DNA from: JACVRW01 sp963739095
GTDB taxonomy: Bacteria > Actinomycetota > Thermoleophilia > Solirubrobacterales > Thermoleophilaceae
Reading direction: 5' to 3'
NCBI GenBank assembly: GCA_963739095.1
Contig: CAVTZF010000028.1
Location: 62,001 to 126,000 of the forward strand
DNA length: 64,000 nucleotides
The notes beneath the pieces were generated by a model that saw nothing but the letters and a program-made list of their open reading frames with translations, did not search any database and was not told where the DNA came from. The first letter of the stretch is position 1; every line of letters starts with the position of its first letter. The translations under genes were made by a program, and so were the position numbers. Below, in pieces: positions 43,155 to 53,931 of this stretch.

Positions 43155-44180
43155 TCAATCATCCTCGGTTCGCGCAGCGGTTGCTCGCAGCCTCCACAGC
43201 TCACCGTCCGCGCCGTCGGCGACCCGCTCCACCTCACCCGCCAGCTCGAGGTGGCCGAGGTACACGAGCGCCTCGGAGAGCCCCCAGCCGATCATCAGAG
43301 GCCCGGGGAGCTCGTAGCCGAGCATCTCGGGGAGGAGCTCGAACGCCGGCCGCGGTCCGTTCGTCAACTGCGCGCGCACGCGGTCCATGCGCTCGTGCAC
43401 GGCGCGGCGGTTTGCCTCGATCAGGGCCGGCGCGTCGCGGACCGGGCGGCCGTGGCCCGCCAGGATCAGCTGGACATCGAGCTCGTCGACCACGTCGAGG
43501 CTCGACAGGAACTCGCCGGCCGGGTCGGGCGAGTAGCCGGCGTCGTAGTAGAGCGAGACGCGGCCGAGCAGGTGGTCGCCCGACAGCAGCAGCCCGCGCT
43601 CGGGCTGGTGGAGGACGACGTGCGACGGTGCGTGCCCGGGCGTCTCGTAGACCTGCCAGGCCCCCAGGTCGGTCTGGACCTCGAGGCCGGGGAGCAGGTC
43701 GCGGCTCGGCTCCACGATCTCGGCGATGCCGTAGTCGCGCCCGCTGCGCGCCTCGCGGAACTGCTCGAGCGCCTCGGCCGGCACGCCGCTCTGGCGGGCG
43801 ATCTCGTAGCGGCGCTCGAACGCCTTGCCGGGGTCGGCCGCGGGCTTCGTCATGTGGGCGTGGTTCGGGTGCATCCACAGCTCGCAGCCCGCCGCCTCCA
43901 TGATCGGCGCGGCCTGGCCGTAGTGGTCGGAGTGCGCGTGGGTGCAGACGAGCAGCCGGATGTGGTCGAGCCGCAGGCCGGCCTGGCCGAGCGCGAACTC
44001 GAGCTGGCGCATCGATCCGGGCTCGTGGATGCCGGTGTCGACGAGCACGATGCCGTTGCCGGCCGCGATCGCGTAGGCGTTCCCGTGCGGCACGCCCGGC
44101 CAGGGCAGCGGCAGGCGCAGCCGCCAGAGGCCCGGCAGCACCCGGTCGGCGCGGGCCAGTTCTCGCCGCCGCGTGGTCAC
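43155..44180 (-). CDS. metallo-beta-lactamase-fold hydrolase
   Basis: A 341-residue zinc hydrolase. The metal motif is THAHSDHYG near residue 87 (His-x-His-x-Asp-His), the third His is in PGHAPSHVVLH, and LLSGDHLLG supplies the bridging Asp. A C-terminal helical domain (about 255-340) as in LACTB2-like proteins follows. Substrate unknown, possibly a thioester. Start GTG 44180, preceded by AAGATT at 6 bases. Followed by the GGGDF protein gene. Confidence 0.87.
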   Translation of the reverse strand: MTTRRRELARADRVLPGLWRLRLPLPWPGVPHGNAYAIAAGNGIVLVDTGIHEPGSMRQLEFALGQAGLRLDHIRLLVCTHAHSDHYGQAAPIMEAAGCELWMHPNHAHMTKPAADPGKAFERRYEIARQSGVPAEALEQFREARSGRDYGIAEIVEPSRDLLPGLEVQTDLGAWQVYETPGHAPSHVVLHQPERGLLLSGDHLLGRVSLYYDAGYSPDPAGEFLSSLDVVDELDVQLILAGHGRPVRDAPALIEANRRAVHERMDRVRAQLTNGPRPAFELLPEMLGYELPGPLMIGWGLSEALVYLGHLELAGEVERVADGADGELWRLRATAARTEDD

Positions 44181-44199
44181 GGCGCCAATCTTGGCAGCG

Positions 44200-45770
44200 C
44201 TAGGGCGGGCCTATCAGCACGCCGGGGTTGAGCATCCCGGCCGGATCGACAACGTCCTTGGCCGCCGCGAGCGCCGCGGCGAACAGCTCTGGGCGCTGGC
44301 GGTCGTACCAGGGGCGGTGGTCGCGGCCGACGGCATGGTGATGGGTGATGGTGCCGCCGGCGGCCATGATCGCCTCCGACGCCGCCGCCTTGACCTCGTC
44401 CCACTGCGTCAGCTCGTCGCCGCGCCGGGCCGGAGCGAGCACGGTGAAGTAAGGCGCAGCTCCGTCCGGATAGGCGTGCGTGAGCCTGCAGGTGACCGTT
44501 CCCTCGCCGAGCGCGGTCAGGGCGCGCTCGCGGACGTCCTCGACGAAGGCGCTGAGCCGGTCCCAGGTGATGGCGGTCTCGAACGTCTCCGCGAAGATCC
44601 CCCCGGCGATCAGCGTGTCGCGCAGGTAGGGCATCTGGAGGAACGCGTCCCGCCACGCGTCGGCCGCCTCGTCGCGGCCGCCGACACGCGGCTCGTCCGG
44701 GAGCTCCCCACCGTGGTCGCGGCAGAGCTCGGCAGCGCGAGCCATCCACGCGTCGAGCGGGTGGTCGGCCGACTCGAAGCCGAGCACCAGCAGCGCGCGG
44801 CCCTCGGGCGCAGCGCCGGTCAGACCGGCCTCGCCGGGGTCGAGCAGGCGGCAGTTCGAGGGGTACAGACCGGACTGCGCGAGCGCCCGCACGGCCTCGG
44901 CACCCGCGCCGAACGAGTCGAAGGTGACGCTGGCGGAGGCCTTGAAGCGCGGCCGCTCCCGTACACGCATCCAGGCCTCCGTGATCACGCCGAGGATGCC
45001 CTCGGAGCCGATCAGCAGCCGGTCCGGGCTCGGCCCGGCGCCGGACCCGGGCAGCCGCCTGCTCTCCCAGACGCCACGCGGCGTCAGCGCCCGGACCGAC
45101 TCGACGTGGTCGTCGATGTGGGTGCCGAGCGTCGCGAAGTGTCCACCCGCACGCGTGGCGATCCAGCCGCCGAGCGTGGAGTACTCGAACGACTGCGGGT
45201 AGTGGCGCAGCGTCAGGCCGTGCCCGCGCAGCTGCTCCTCGAGTCGCGGGCCGGTGGCGCCCGCCTGGATCCGGGCCGCCTGCGAGACCGGGTCCACCTC
45301 GAGCACGCGATCGAGCCGCTTGAGGTCGATCGTGACCACGCCCTCGAAGCCGTCGCCGACGGCCGCCTCGACGCCGCCCACCACGCTCGTCCCGCCGCCG
45401 AACGGGATCGCAGCCGCCCCGGCGCTCTCGCACCAGCCGAGCACGGATTCGAGCTCAGCCTCGTCACCCGGGTGGGCGACCACGTCGGGCAGGTGGTCGA
45501 AGCGACCGCGGAAGGCGCGCACGACGTCGCGGTAGGACTTGCCGTAGGCATGCGACGCGCGCTCGTAGTCGTCGCTGCGGCAGATCTCGGCGAGCGACGG
45601 TTGGCGGCTTCAGAGCGGGGCGCCGGCAGGTCCAGCGCGTCGAGCTCCACGGGCGCGCTCCGGCTCGGCCGGGCGCGAAGCCGAGATGCGCCCGCGAGCT
45701 CGCCGCCAGCGCCGCCACCTGACGTGCCCCGGCTGCTGATCCTCGAAGCCCCAGCCCCAGAACTTGCGGC
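44200..45770 (-). pseudogene. AGPS-like FAD-linked oxidase with frameshifted N-terminus
   Basis: A single open part (44200-45522, 440 residues) has the FAD-binding PCMH motifs AIPFGGGTSVVGG, QSFEYSTLGGWIATRAGG and GSEGILGVITEAW, plus the C-terminal HHHAVGRDHRPW block of alkyldihydroxyacetonephosphate synthase-like enzymes. Upstream the conserved N-terminal segments are in other frames: ICRSDDYERASHAYGKSYRD, PVELDALDLPAP, and near 45770 KFWGWGFEDQQ, the expected beginning. At least two shifts are needed. No start codon exists for the intact frame before GTG 45522. It may act on lipids or hydroxy acids. Confidence 0.7.
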
Positions 45771-45839
45771 GCCGCTCGCTTGCACCGGCGGCACGCTACC
45801 GGCGGGCACCCGCTGGCGGGCACCCACCGGTGTCGCGTG

Positions 45840-46085
45840 CTACGGCCGCATGCCCGGGCCCCATTGGCCCGGCGGCTGGTCCCGCTCCGCGGGGGAAGGC
45901 GGGAGCGGGGCTGACGGCACCACGCGCACGGGGTCGCTGTCACCGCCGGTCGAGGCCAGCACGATCCCGAGGGCGAGCACCACCGCGATCACCACCGCCG
46001 CGACCAGCGCCGCGGTCAGGTGGCGGGCATTCGAGAGGAAGCGCGCGTTCGGGACCGGGGCCGCACTGCGCTGGAGTGTCTTCAC
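45840..46085 (-). CDS. small single-pass membrane protein
   Basis: An 81-residue protein with one hydrophobic helix at about 24-46 (LTAALVAAVVIAVVLALGIVLA) and a Pro-rich extracytoplasmic tail (APLPPSPAERDQPPGQW). GTG start with AAGGAG 7 bases upstream. It lies between the oxidase pseudogene and the divergent SARP-SBP gene. Function unknown. Confidence 0.6.
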   Translation of the reverse strand: MKTLQRSAAPVPNARFLSNARHLTAALVAAVVIAVVLALGIVLASTGGDSDPVRVVPSAPLPPSPAERDQPPGQWGPGMRP

Positions 46086-46229
46086 GACTGCTCCTTCATC
46101 GGGGACGGCGCGAGCGTCCGTCGAGCCGGTTGCAGCCCGGCTGCAGCACGAGAAAACGGGCCCTGCCGCCCGCTTTACCGGCCGTTGCGGCGATGGTACG
46201 TTCGCAAAGGACCCGCCAGCGAGGATGCG

Positions 46230-49200
46230 ATGGACTTCCGGATCCTCGGCCCGCTCGAAGTCACCGATCAGGGCCGCACCGTGCCTATCAAGGGGCGCAA
46301 GCTCCAGGCACTGCTGACGCTGCTGCTGCTGAACGCAGGCGAAGTTGTCTCCCGCGAGCGGCTGATCGACGAGCTGTGGGGCGACGAGCCGCCTCCCAGC
46401 GCCGCAAAGACGCTCCAGGTGCACGTGTCCAGGCTGCGCCGCGAGCTGGGCGAGGCGGTCGTCACCCGTGGCGGCGGATACCTGATCGAGGTGGAGCCGG
46501 GCGCGCTCGACCTGGACCGCTTCACGCAACTGGTGGACGACGGCCGTCGTGCGCTGGCGGCGGGGGAGCCCGGACGCGCGGAGGAGCGCCTGCGCGAGGC
46601 GCTGCAGCTGTGGCGGGGACCGCCGTTCGCCGAGCTGAGCGACGACGCGTTCGCCCGCATCGAGGGCGAACGTCTGGCCGATCTACGCCTCGACGCAATG
46701 GAGGAGCGAATCGAGGCCGAGCTGGCTCTAGGGCGACAGTCCGAGGCGATCGGCGAGCTGGAGGCGCTGGTTGCCCGTCACCCGTACCGAGAACGCCCAC
46801 GGGCTCAGCTCATGCTCGCCCTCTACCGCGAGGGCCGCCAGGCCGAGGCGCTCGAGGCCTACCGCGACGCCCGCTCTGCGCTCGTGGACGGGCTCGGCAT
46901 CGAGCCAGGCCCGCGCCTGCAGGAGATGCACCGCGCGATACTGGCCCAGGATCCCGCGCTCGATGGCGTGGAGCGCGCGCCCGCAGCGTCGGTAGCGCCG
47001 GCCCCGGCGAGACCGCCGACCGCGCCGCCGCCCCGAGCTCAGAACGCTGATCCTGGCCGGCGCACTCGCTCTGGCCGCGGGCGTTCCTCGTCGCCGCGCT
47101 GCTGGACGGCGACGCGCGATGACGGACGGGCCCGCGCTCACCAGGGACAGTCACGCGGTAGTGGCGATCGACCCTGCGACGAACGAGGTCACGGACGTCG
47201 CCTCGGTGGGCGCGCGGCCCGGACCGCTCACCTTCGAGCCGAAGTCGGGCTCGCTCTGGGTCGCCAACGTGGACGACCGCTCGATCACGCGGATCGACAC
47301 GCGCCCGCTGCAGGTGGGTCGCACGATCGGCGTGGGAGCGACGCCCGGGCGGGCTCGCGACGGCGGATGGCGCCGTCTGGGTGGCCACCGCGAACCGCGC
47401 CAAGCCCTTCGTCACGCTGAGCAAGATCGACCCGGGCTTCGACGCGCTGGCCGGCTCGGTGAACATCGCCGCTGCGCGCGAGGGAACGGCCGACGTCACC
47501 CGCTCCGGCGACCGGCCTCTGGTGGCTCCCCTGCTCGGCCTCCTGACCGAGGTCGATCCGCGTACCGGCGACGTCGCGCGCCCGCGGGATCGAGCCCGGC
47601 GGCCTGGCGCCCAGCGCCGTCGCCGCCGGCGCGGGCGCGATCTGGGTGGCCGACGCGGTCGGCAACACCGTCAGCAGGATCGACGCCGACAGCGGCGCGG
47701 CCGAGGCGATCCCGGTCGGCAACGGGCCCGCCGGTGTGGCGGTGGGCGCGGGATCGGTCTGGGTGACGCTCGGGCTGGACGACACCGTCGTCCGGATCGA
47801 CCCCGAGACCGGTGCGGTGCGCGACACGGTGCGCGTCGGCCGGCGCCCCACTGGGAGTGGCGATCGGCGCGGGCGCGGTTTGGGTCGCGAACAGTGGCGA
47901 CGGGACGGTGTCGCGCATCGATCCGGGCAGCGGCCGGGTGACCGCCAGGATCGCGGTGGGCGCGAGCCCGCAGGACCTCGCGGTCGGCGGCGGTCGCGTC
48001 TGGGTCAGCGCTCGCCCCCGGGTCCTCCCAGAGCCCACGCGCCCGGCCGCGACCCTGCGGGTGGCCGCGGGCCCGCAGTCGGGAGCCCGAGGCCTTCACG
48101 CTCGACCCGGCGCTCGGCTACTGGTTCCTGTCCTGGCAGGTGCAGCAGGCGACCTGCGCGAAGCTCGTGAACTACCCGGACGAGCCCGGGCAGGCGGGCA
48201 TCCGCCTGCGCCCGGAGGTCGCGGCGTCGATGCCGAAGCGGTCGGCGGACGGCCTCACCTACACCTTCAGGATCCGGCGCGGCTACCGGTTCTCGCCTCC
48301 GTCGGGCGAGCCGGTCACGGCGGAGAACTTCAAGTACGCGATCGAGCGCAGCTTCAACCCGCGCATGCGCGGGCCGATGTCCAACTTCGACATCCCGATC
48401 GCGGGCGTGCGTGAGTACGCGACCGGCCGAGCACGGCAGATCTCCGGTGTGACGGCGGAGGGCGACAGGCTGATCATCCGGCTGACGCGCCGGTACGACG
48501 ACCTCCCGACCCGGCTGGCGATGCCCTTCTTCTGCGCGATCCCGATGGGCACCCCGATCGATCCCCACGGCGTGCGGGCGATCCCCTCGGCGGGGCCTTA
48601 CTACATCGCGTCCGAGGATCCCGGCGAGGGTCTCGTGCTGCGCCGCAACCCGAACTACGAGGGTCCGCGCCCGCGGCGGTCCGCGGAGATCCGGATCAGC
48701 GTTCCGGTGGCGCCGAGGGAGGCCGTCGCACGCGTGGAGGACGGCCGCGCCGACTTCGCCACCGAGGCGGTCACGCCCCGTCTGGCGCGCCGGTTGGCGA
48801 GCCGCCACAGCCGGCCCGCGCTACCGGATCGATCCTCTGCTCGCCACCGACTATCTCCTCTTCAACACCGCCCGGCCGGTCTTCTCGTCGCTTCGGCTGC
48901 GCCGGGCCGTCAATCTCGCCATCGACCGTCGCGCCCTGGCCGAGGCCGGCGGGATCGCGAATGGCCTGCCGGCGCGGCCGACGGATCAGTAAGTGCCGCC
49001 CGGGATGCCGGGCTTCGAGGACGCGGAGATCTATCCGTTCGAGCCCGATCTCCCAAAGGCGCGCAGGCTCGCGGGATCTCGGCGGCGCGCGGTACGCCTC
49101 TACACACCCGAGGGCGATTCCACGGAGCAGCTCGCCGAGATCGTCAAGTCCAACCTCGAGGCGATCGGAATGGACGTCGACGTGACGACCATCAACAGCC

Positions 49201-49576
49201 TTCGAGGTCTTCGAGCGGCCCGGACGAGCCCTGGGACGTCGCCCTCATCAGCTGGTACGCCGACCGGCCGGACCCGATCGACTTCCTACAGTTCTTCGAC
49301 AGCCGACGGTTCGAGCCGGGCGTGTTCAACCTCGGGCCGCTTCACCGATCCGGACTTCAACCGCCGGCTCGATGCCGCGAACGGACTGACCGGGGCCGAG
49401 CGCTCACGTCGCGTTTGGGCGGCTGGACGCTCACGTCATCCGCACAGGGCGCGCCGGTCGCGGCCTTCAGCAACGAGGCCCAGCACAGCTTCTTCTCAGA
49501 GCGGGTCGGCTGCCAGATCCACAACCCGGTGATCGGCATCAACCTGGCGGCCCTCTGCATTCGCGAGCAGGACTAA
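46230..49576 (+). pseudogene. SARP-type regulator fused to TM helix, beta-propeller and SBP_bac_5 domain; heavily disrupted
   Basis: Remnant of a transmembrane regulator of about 1100 residues. The intact first part (46230 to about 47020) has the OmpR-like winged helix (AAKTLQVHVSRLRREL) and a BTAD domain (YRDARSALVDGLGIEPGP). In other frames follow a membrane helix (TLILAGALALAAG, then LLVAALLDG, 47045-47110), YVTN-like propeller blades (SLWVANVDDRSITRID, AIWVADAVGNTVSRID, AVWVANSGDGTVSRID) and a peptide-binding domain (GLTYTFRIRRGYRF, AENFKYAIERSF, SAGPYYI). About twelve frame changes lie between 47020 and 49430, plus TAA at 48990-48992 where TDQ-Tyr-VPPGMPG is expected. Confidence 0.75.
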
Positions 49577-49621
49577 TGGGCGGTTCATCGGTTCATCGAC
49601 ACCGGCGGGGCGGGCGAGGGC

Positions 49622-49627
49622 TACAGT
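49622..49627 (+). promoter_or_regulatory. -10 element of the Kgd-type gene
   Basis: TACAGT, then 10 bases, then ATG at 49638. Confidence 0.5.
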
Positions 49628-49637
49628 TGAGGTTCGG

Positions 49638-52600
49638 ATGGCCACGCGGGCAACGACCGTGCAAATAACCATGCCCCAGATGGGCGAGTCGGTCACCGAG
49701 GGAACAGTCCTCGAGTGGCTCAAGCAAGTTGGCGATCGCGTGGAGGCCGATGAGCCGCTCGTCGAGATATCGACCGACAAGGTCGATGCCGAGGTACCGG
49801 CGCCGGCGGCCGGCACGCTCGTGAAGATCCTCGCGGAGCCCGACTCGACGGTTCAGGTCGGCGAGGTGCTCGGGGAGATCGAGACCGGCGGCGAGCCGCC
49901 CGCGGACGCCGCGCCCGACGAGCCCGCTGAGCCCGCAGAGCCCGACGCGACTGACGGCGAGCTCGTCGACGTCGCCTTCCCCGAGATGGGTGACTCGGTG
50001 GCCGAGGGCACCGTGCTCGAGTGGCGCGTGAAGCCCGGCGACACGGTCGCCGTCGACGATCCGCTCGTCGAGATCTCGACGGACAAGGTCGACGCCGAGG
50101 TCCCATCTCCGGTGGCCGGCACGATCCAGGAGGTCCTGGTCGAGGCCGACCAGACCGTGAGCGTCGGCACGATCCTTTGCCGGATCGCGGCCGGCGCCGG
50201 CGCAACACCCGCCGCCGCGGGGAATGGCCCCGTCCAGCCGGCGGCTGAGCCCATCGAGCGGCCGAGCCCGGCTCCGGTCTCCGGCAACGGCGCGGACGTC
50301 ACCCCGGTCGCCGCTCGCATTGCGAGCGCACACGGTGTGGATCTCGCCTCGATCTCCGGCACCGGACCGCGCGGCAGGGTCACCAAGGAGGACGTGCTGG
50401 CGGCCGTCGAGGGCAACGGGTCGCCTGCTGAGGCCGCCGCGCCGGCCGAGCCGGGTGCTCCCGCAAGGCAGCCGATCCGCGGGCCCGCCGCGACGCTCGT
50501 CAAGTTCATGAACGACAGCCGCTCGATCCCGACGGCCACGAGCTTCCGCACGCTCCCGGTCGACGTGCTGGACGCTCGCCGCAAGGAGCTCAAGGCGAGC
50601 GGCAAGAAGCTCTCGTTCACCCACCTCATCGCCTGGGCGATCGTGCAAGCCGCTCGCGACATGCCTGTCATGGGCAACGGCTACGCGGAGGAGGACGGCA
50701 AGCCGCAACGCGTCGTGCCCGGGAGCATCAGCCTCGGGCTCGCGGTCGACGTCGAGCGCAAGGACGGTACGCGCTCACTCGTGGTGCCGGTGCTGCGCGA
50801 CGCCGGTGAGATGGACTTCGCCGCCTTCGCCGCCCGCTACGACGAGCTCGTCATCGGCGCGCGCGACAACACCCTCCAGCCGGACGCCTATCAGGGCGCC
50901 AACATCACGCTGACCAACCCCGGCGGCATCGGGACGGTCGCGAGCGTCCCGCGCCTGATGCCGGGCCAGGGCACGATCGTGGCCACCGGAGCGATCGGCT
51001 ACCCGCCCGGGCTGACCGCCGTCGACCCCGACAAGCTGCGCGAGCTCGGCGTCCAGAAGGTCATGACGATGACGAGCACGTACGACCATCGCGTGATCCA
51101 GGGCGCGGAGTCGGGTGCCTTCCTGCGCCGGATCGACGAGCTGCTCCAGGGCGAGGACGGCTTCTACGAGGGCGTCTTCGACGCCGTGGGCCTGTCCGGC
51201 GTGGCGCAGGGGCCGGCGAGCGCGGCGGCGGTCACAGCCGCCGAGCCCGTGCCCGCTGCGGCGGTGCCCGCTGCCGCGCCCGTGGCGGACGCCGCACTGC
51301 TGCAGGCGGTGCAGGCGGCAACCTCCGTCGTGAAGGCGCATCGCATGCACGGCCACCTGGCGGCCCAGCTCGACCCGCTCGGCTCGCCGCCCGTCGGCGA
51401 CCCGGCGCTCGACCCGGCGACGGTCAACCTGAGCCCGGAGCTGATGCGCCGCATCCCGGCGTCGGTGCTGCGCGTCGCGGTCCCGGGCGACACCTTCGCC
51501 GAGGCGCTTCCCGCCCTGCGCGAGACATACACGGGGACGATCGCCTACGAGATCGAGCACATCTCCGACCACGAGCAGCGCGTCTGGCTGCGGCAGGCGA
51601 TCGAGTGCGGCCGCTACCGCGAGCCGCTTCCCGACGAGGCCAGGCGCGACCTCTTGCAGCGGCTGTCCGACGTGGAGGCGCTCGAGAACTACCTCCACAA
51701 GGCCTTCCTCGGCAAGAAGCAGTTCTCGATCGAGGGCCTCGACGCGCTCGTGCCGATGCTCGACGAGGTGATCGAGCTCACCTCCGCCGCCGGCGCGCGC
51801 GAGGTCGTGTTCGGCATGGCCCACCGCGGCCGGCTGAACGTACTGGCGCACACGATCGGGCGCCCCTACGAGGCGATCCTCGCCGAGTTCGAGGGCGAGC
51901 AGACACTCTCCGTCGACACCGCCGCTCCCGAGGGCGGCACCGGTGACGTCAAGTACCACTACGGCGCCAGCGGGACCTACGCGACGAGCACGGGTCGCGG
52001 CGTGACGGTCACGCTCTCCCCGAACCCGAGTCACCTCGAGTACGTCAACCCGGTCATCGAGGGTCGCGCGCGCGCCGACCAGACGAGCCGCAAGGCACGC
52101 GACCTCACCCACGACCCCGCCGCCGTCGTGCCGGTGCTGATCCACGGCGACGCCGCCTTCCCCGGTCAGGGGATCGTCGCCGAGACGCTCAACCTGCAGG
52201 CCCTGCCCGGCTACACGACCGGCGGCACGATCCACGTGATCGCCAACAACCAGCTCGGCTTCACGACCGATCCGGAGGAGAGCCGCTCGACGCGCTACGC
52301 CTCGGACCCGGCCAAGGGCTTCGACATGCCGATCATCCACGTGAACGCGGATGACATCGAGGCGTGCATCTCCGCGGTTCGGCTCGCGACAGAATTCCGC
52401 CAGACCTTCGGCCGCGATGCGCTCATCGACCTGATCGGCTACCGCCGCTTCGGCCACAACGAGACCGACGAGCCCGCCTACACGCAGCCGCAGATGTACG
52501 AGCTGATCAAGCAGCACCCGCCGGTGCGCAAGCTCTACGCCGAGCGGCTCGAGTCGGAGGGCATCGTCACGGCGGCCGATGCCGAGAAGATGGCCGAGCA

Positions 52601-53927
52601 GGCCTACGCGAAGGTGGGCGAGGCGCACGAGGAGCTCAAGCGCTCGATGGGCGGCCCGCCCGAGACCGGCGAGATCGAGCTCGACCGGACGATGAGCCGA
52701 GAGCCGCGCACGACGGTCGCCGAGGACACGCTGAGCTCGCTCGGCGAGCAGCTCCTCCGCGTGCCCGAGGGATTCACGGTCCACCGCAAGCTGAAGCCGT
52801 TCCTCGAGCGCCGCCGTGCGGTCTTCGAGGAGGGCGCGACGGTCGACTGGGCGCACGCCGAGGCGCTCGCGTTTGCCTCGCTGCTGGCACTCGGGGTGCC
52901 GGTGCGACTGACCGGCCAGGACACCGAACGCGGCACCTTCAGCCAGCGCCACGCCGTCCTGCACGACGCGAAGACGGGCGAGCGCTGGGCGCCGCTCCAG
53001 CACCTGCGCGATGGCAACGCGCCCTTCGAGCTGCACAACAGCCCGCTCTCCGAGCAGGCCTGCGTCGGCTTCGAGTACGGCTACTCGGTCCAGGCGCCCG
53101 ACGCGCTCGTGCTGTGGGAGGCGCAGTTCGGCGACTTCGTCAACTCGGCGCAGGTCACGATCGACCAGTTCCTCACGTCCGGTCTCGCCAAGTGGGGGCA
53201 GACCTCGCGGCTGTCGCTGCTGCTGCCACACGGCTACGAGGGCTCGGGCCCCGAGCACTCGAGCGCCCGGCTCGAGCGCTTCCTGCAGGCGGCGGCCGAG
53301 GGCAACATCCGCGTCGCCAACTGCACGACGCCGGCGCAGTACTTCCACCTGCTGCGCCGCCAGGCGCTCGTGTCGAAGCCGCGCCCGCTGATCTTGATGA
53401 CGCCGAAGAGCCTGCTGCGGCTGCCGGCCGCCACCTCGACGCTCCAGGAGCTCGCCGAGGGCAGCTTCGAGCGCGTGATCGAAGACCCGCGCTTCGCCGA
53501 CACGGCCGACCGCGAGCGCGTGACGAAGCTCGTGCTCTGCTCGGGCAAGGTCTACTACGACATCGCCGCGCACGAGGAGCGCGAGCAGGCGGGCCACATC
53601 GCGGTCGCGCGCGTGGAGCTCCTCTATCCGTTCCCGGAGACCGAGCTGATCGAGCTGCTCGAGAGCTACCCGAACCTCGAGCGCGTCGTCTGGGTGCAGG
53701 AGGAGCCCCGCAACATGGGCGCGCGCGCCTTCATGCGCCGGCGCATGGCGGGCATCCTGCCCGAGCGGCTCTCCTACGACTACGTCGGGCGCCAGCTGCG
53801 CGCCGCCCCCGGTGAGGGCTACTCAGCCGCTCACAAGCGCGAGCAGGCGCGCATCGTGCGCGTCGCGCTCGACCTGGAGCACGACAGGCTCGAGCCGGAC
53901 AGCTCGGCGCAGCGCCCGACGATGTAG
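49638..53927 (+). CDS. kgd: multifunctional 2-oxoglutarate dehydrogenase: two lipoyl domains, E2 and E1 in one chain
   Basis: A 1429-residue single-chain enzyme. Residues 8-83 and about 112-187 are lipoyl domains with lysines Lys48 and Lys150 in STDKVDAEV. A peripheral subunit-binding domain is at about 221-257 (TPVAARIASAHGVDL). The E2 acyltransferase (about 275-510) has the catalytic His484 in TYDHRVIQGAESG. The thiamine-diphosphate E1 part (about 545-1420) has HGDAAFPGQG, IANNQLGFTT and HLLLP-type C-terminal blocks (VWVQEEPRNMGA). It turns 2-oxoglutarate, CoA and NAD into succinyl-CoA with a separate E3. Mycobacterial Kgd lacks lipoyl domains, so this chain is more complete. Confidence 0.94.
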   Translation: MATRATTVQITMPQMGESVTEGTVLEWLKQVGDRVEADEPLVEISTDKVDAEVPAPAAGTLVKILAEPDSTVQVGEVLGEIETGGEPPADAAPDEPAEPAEPDATDGELVDVAFPEMGDSVAEGTVLEWRVKPGDTVAVDDPLVEISTDKVDAEVPSPVAGTIQEVLVEADQTVSVGTILCRIAAGAGATPAAAGNGPVQPAAEPIERPSPAPVSGNGADVTPVAARIASAHGVDLASISGTGPRGRVTKEDVLAAVEGNGSPAEAAAPAEPGAPARQPIRGPAATLVKFMNDSRSIPTATSFRTLPVDVLDARRKELKASGKKLSFTHLIAWAIVQAARDMPVMGNGYAEEDGKPQRVVPGSISLGLAVDVERKDGTRSLVVPVLRDAGEMDFAAFAARYDELVIGARDNTLQPDAYQGANITLTNPGGIGTVASVPRLMPGQGTIVATGAIGYPPGLTAVDPDKLRELGVQKVMTMTSTYDHRVIQGAESGAFLRRIDELLQGEDGFYEGVFDAVGLSGVAQGPASAAAVTAAEPVPAAAVPAAAPVADAALLQAVQAATSVVKAHRMHGHLAAQLDPLGSPPVGDPALDPATVNLSPELMRRIPASVLRVAVPGDTFAEALPALRETYTGTIAYEIEHISDHEQRVWLRQAIECGRYREPLPDEARRDLLQRLSDVEALENYLHKAFLGKKQFSIEGLDALVPMLDEVIELTSAAGAREVVFGMAHRGRLNVLAHTIGRPYEAILAEFEGEQTLSVDTAAPEGGTGDVKYHYGASGTYATSTGRGVTVTLSPNPSHLEYVNPVIEGRARADQTSRKARDLTHDPAAVVPVLIHGDAAFPGQGIVAETLNLQALPGYTTGGTIHVIANNQLGFTTDPEESRSTRYASDPAKGFDMPIIHVNADDIEACISAVRLATEFRQTFGRDALIDLIGYRRFGHNETDEPAYTQPQMYELIKQHPPVRKLYAERLESEGIVTAADAEKMAEQAYAKVGEAHEELKRSMGGPPETGEIELDRTMSREPRTTVAEDTLSSLGEQLLRVPEGFTVHRKLKPFLERRRAVFEEGATVDWAHAEALAFASLLALGVPVRLTGQDTERGTFSQRHAVLHDAKTGERWAPLQHLRDGNAPFELHNSPLSEQACVGFEYGYSVQAPDALVLWEAQFGDFVNSAQVTIDQFLTSGLAKWGQTSRLSLLLPHGYEGSGPEHSSARLERFLQAAAEGNIRVANCTTPAQYFHLLRRQALVSKPRPLILMTPKSLLRLPAATSTLQELAEGSFERVIEDPRFADTADRERVTKLVLCSGKVYYDIAAHEEREQAGHIAVARVELLYPFPETELIELLESYPNLERVVWVQEEPRNMGARAFMRRRMAGILPERLSYDYVGRQLRAAPGEGYSAAHKREQARIVRVALDLEHDRLEPDSSAQRPTM

Positions 53928-53931
53928 GGGT

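Noticed and set aside
44173..46317. Long plus-strand frame (714 codons) opposite the AGPS-like gene
   Set aside because: Antisense artefact of GC-rich coding DNA; no recognisable domain.
48985..48998. TAA at 48990 as programmed readthrough or recoding
   Set aside because: The gene has about a dozen other lesions and no recoding signal; a point mutation from TAC/TAT is simpler.
50775..53597. Long antisense reading frame (940 codons) opposite kgd
   Set aside because: High-GC codon bias leaves the opposite strand open; the composition is Arg/Ala/His/Val-rich with no family motif, while the plus strand encodes clear E2/E1 blocks.
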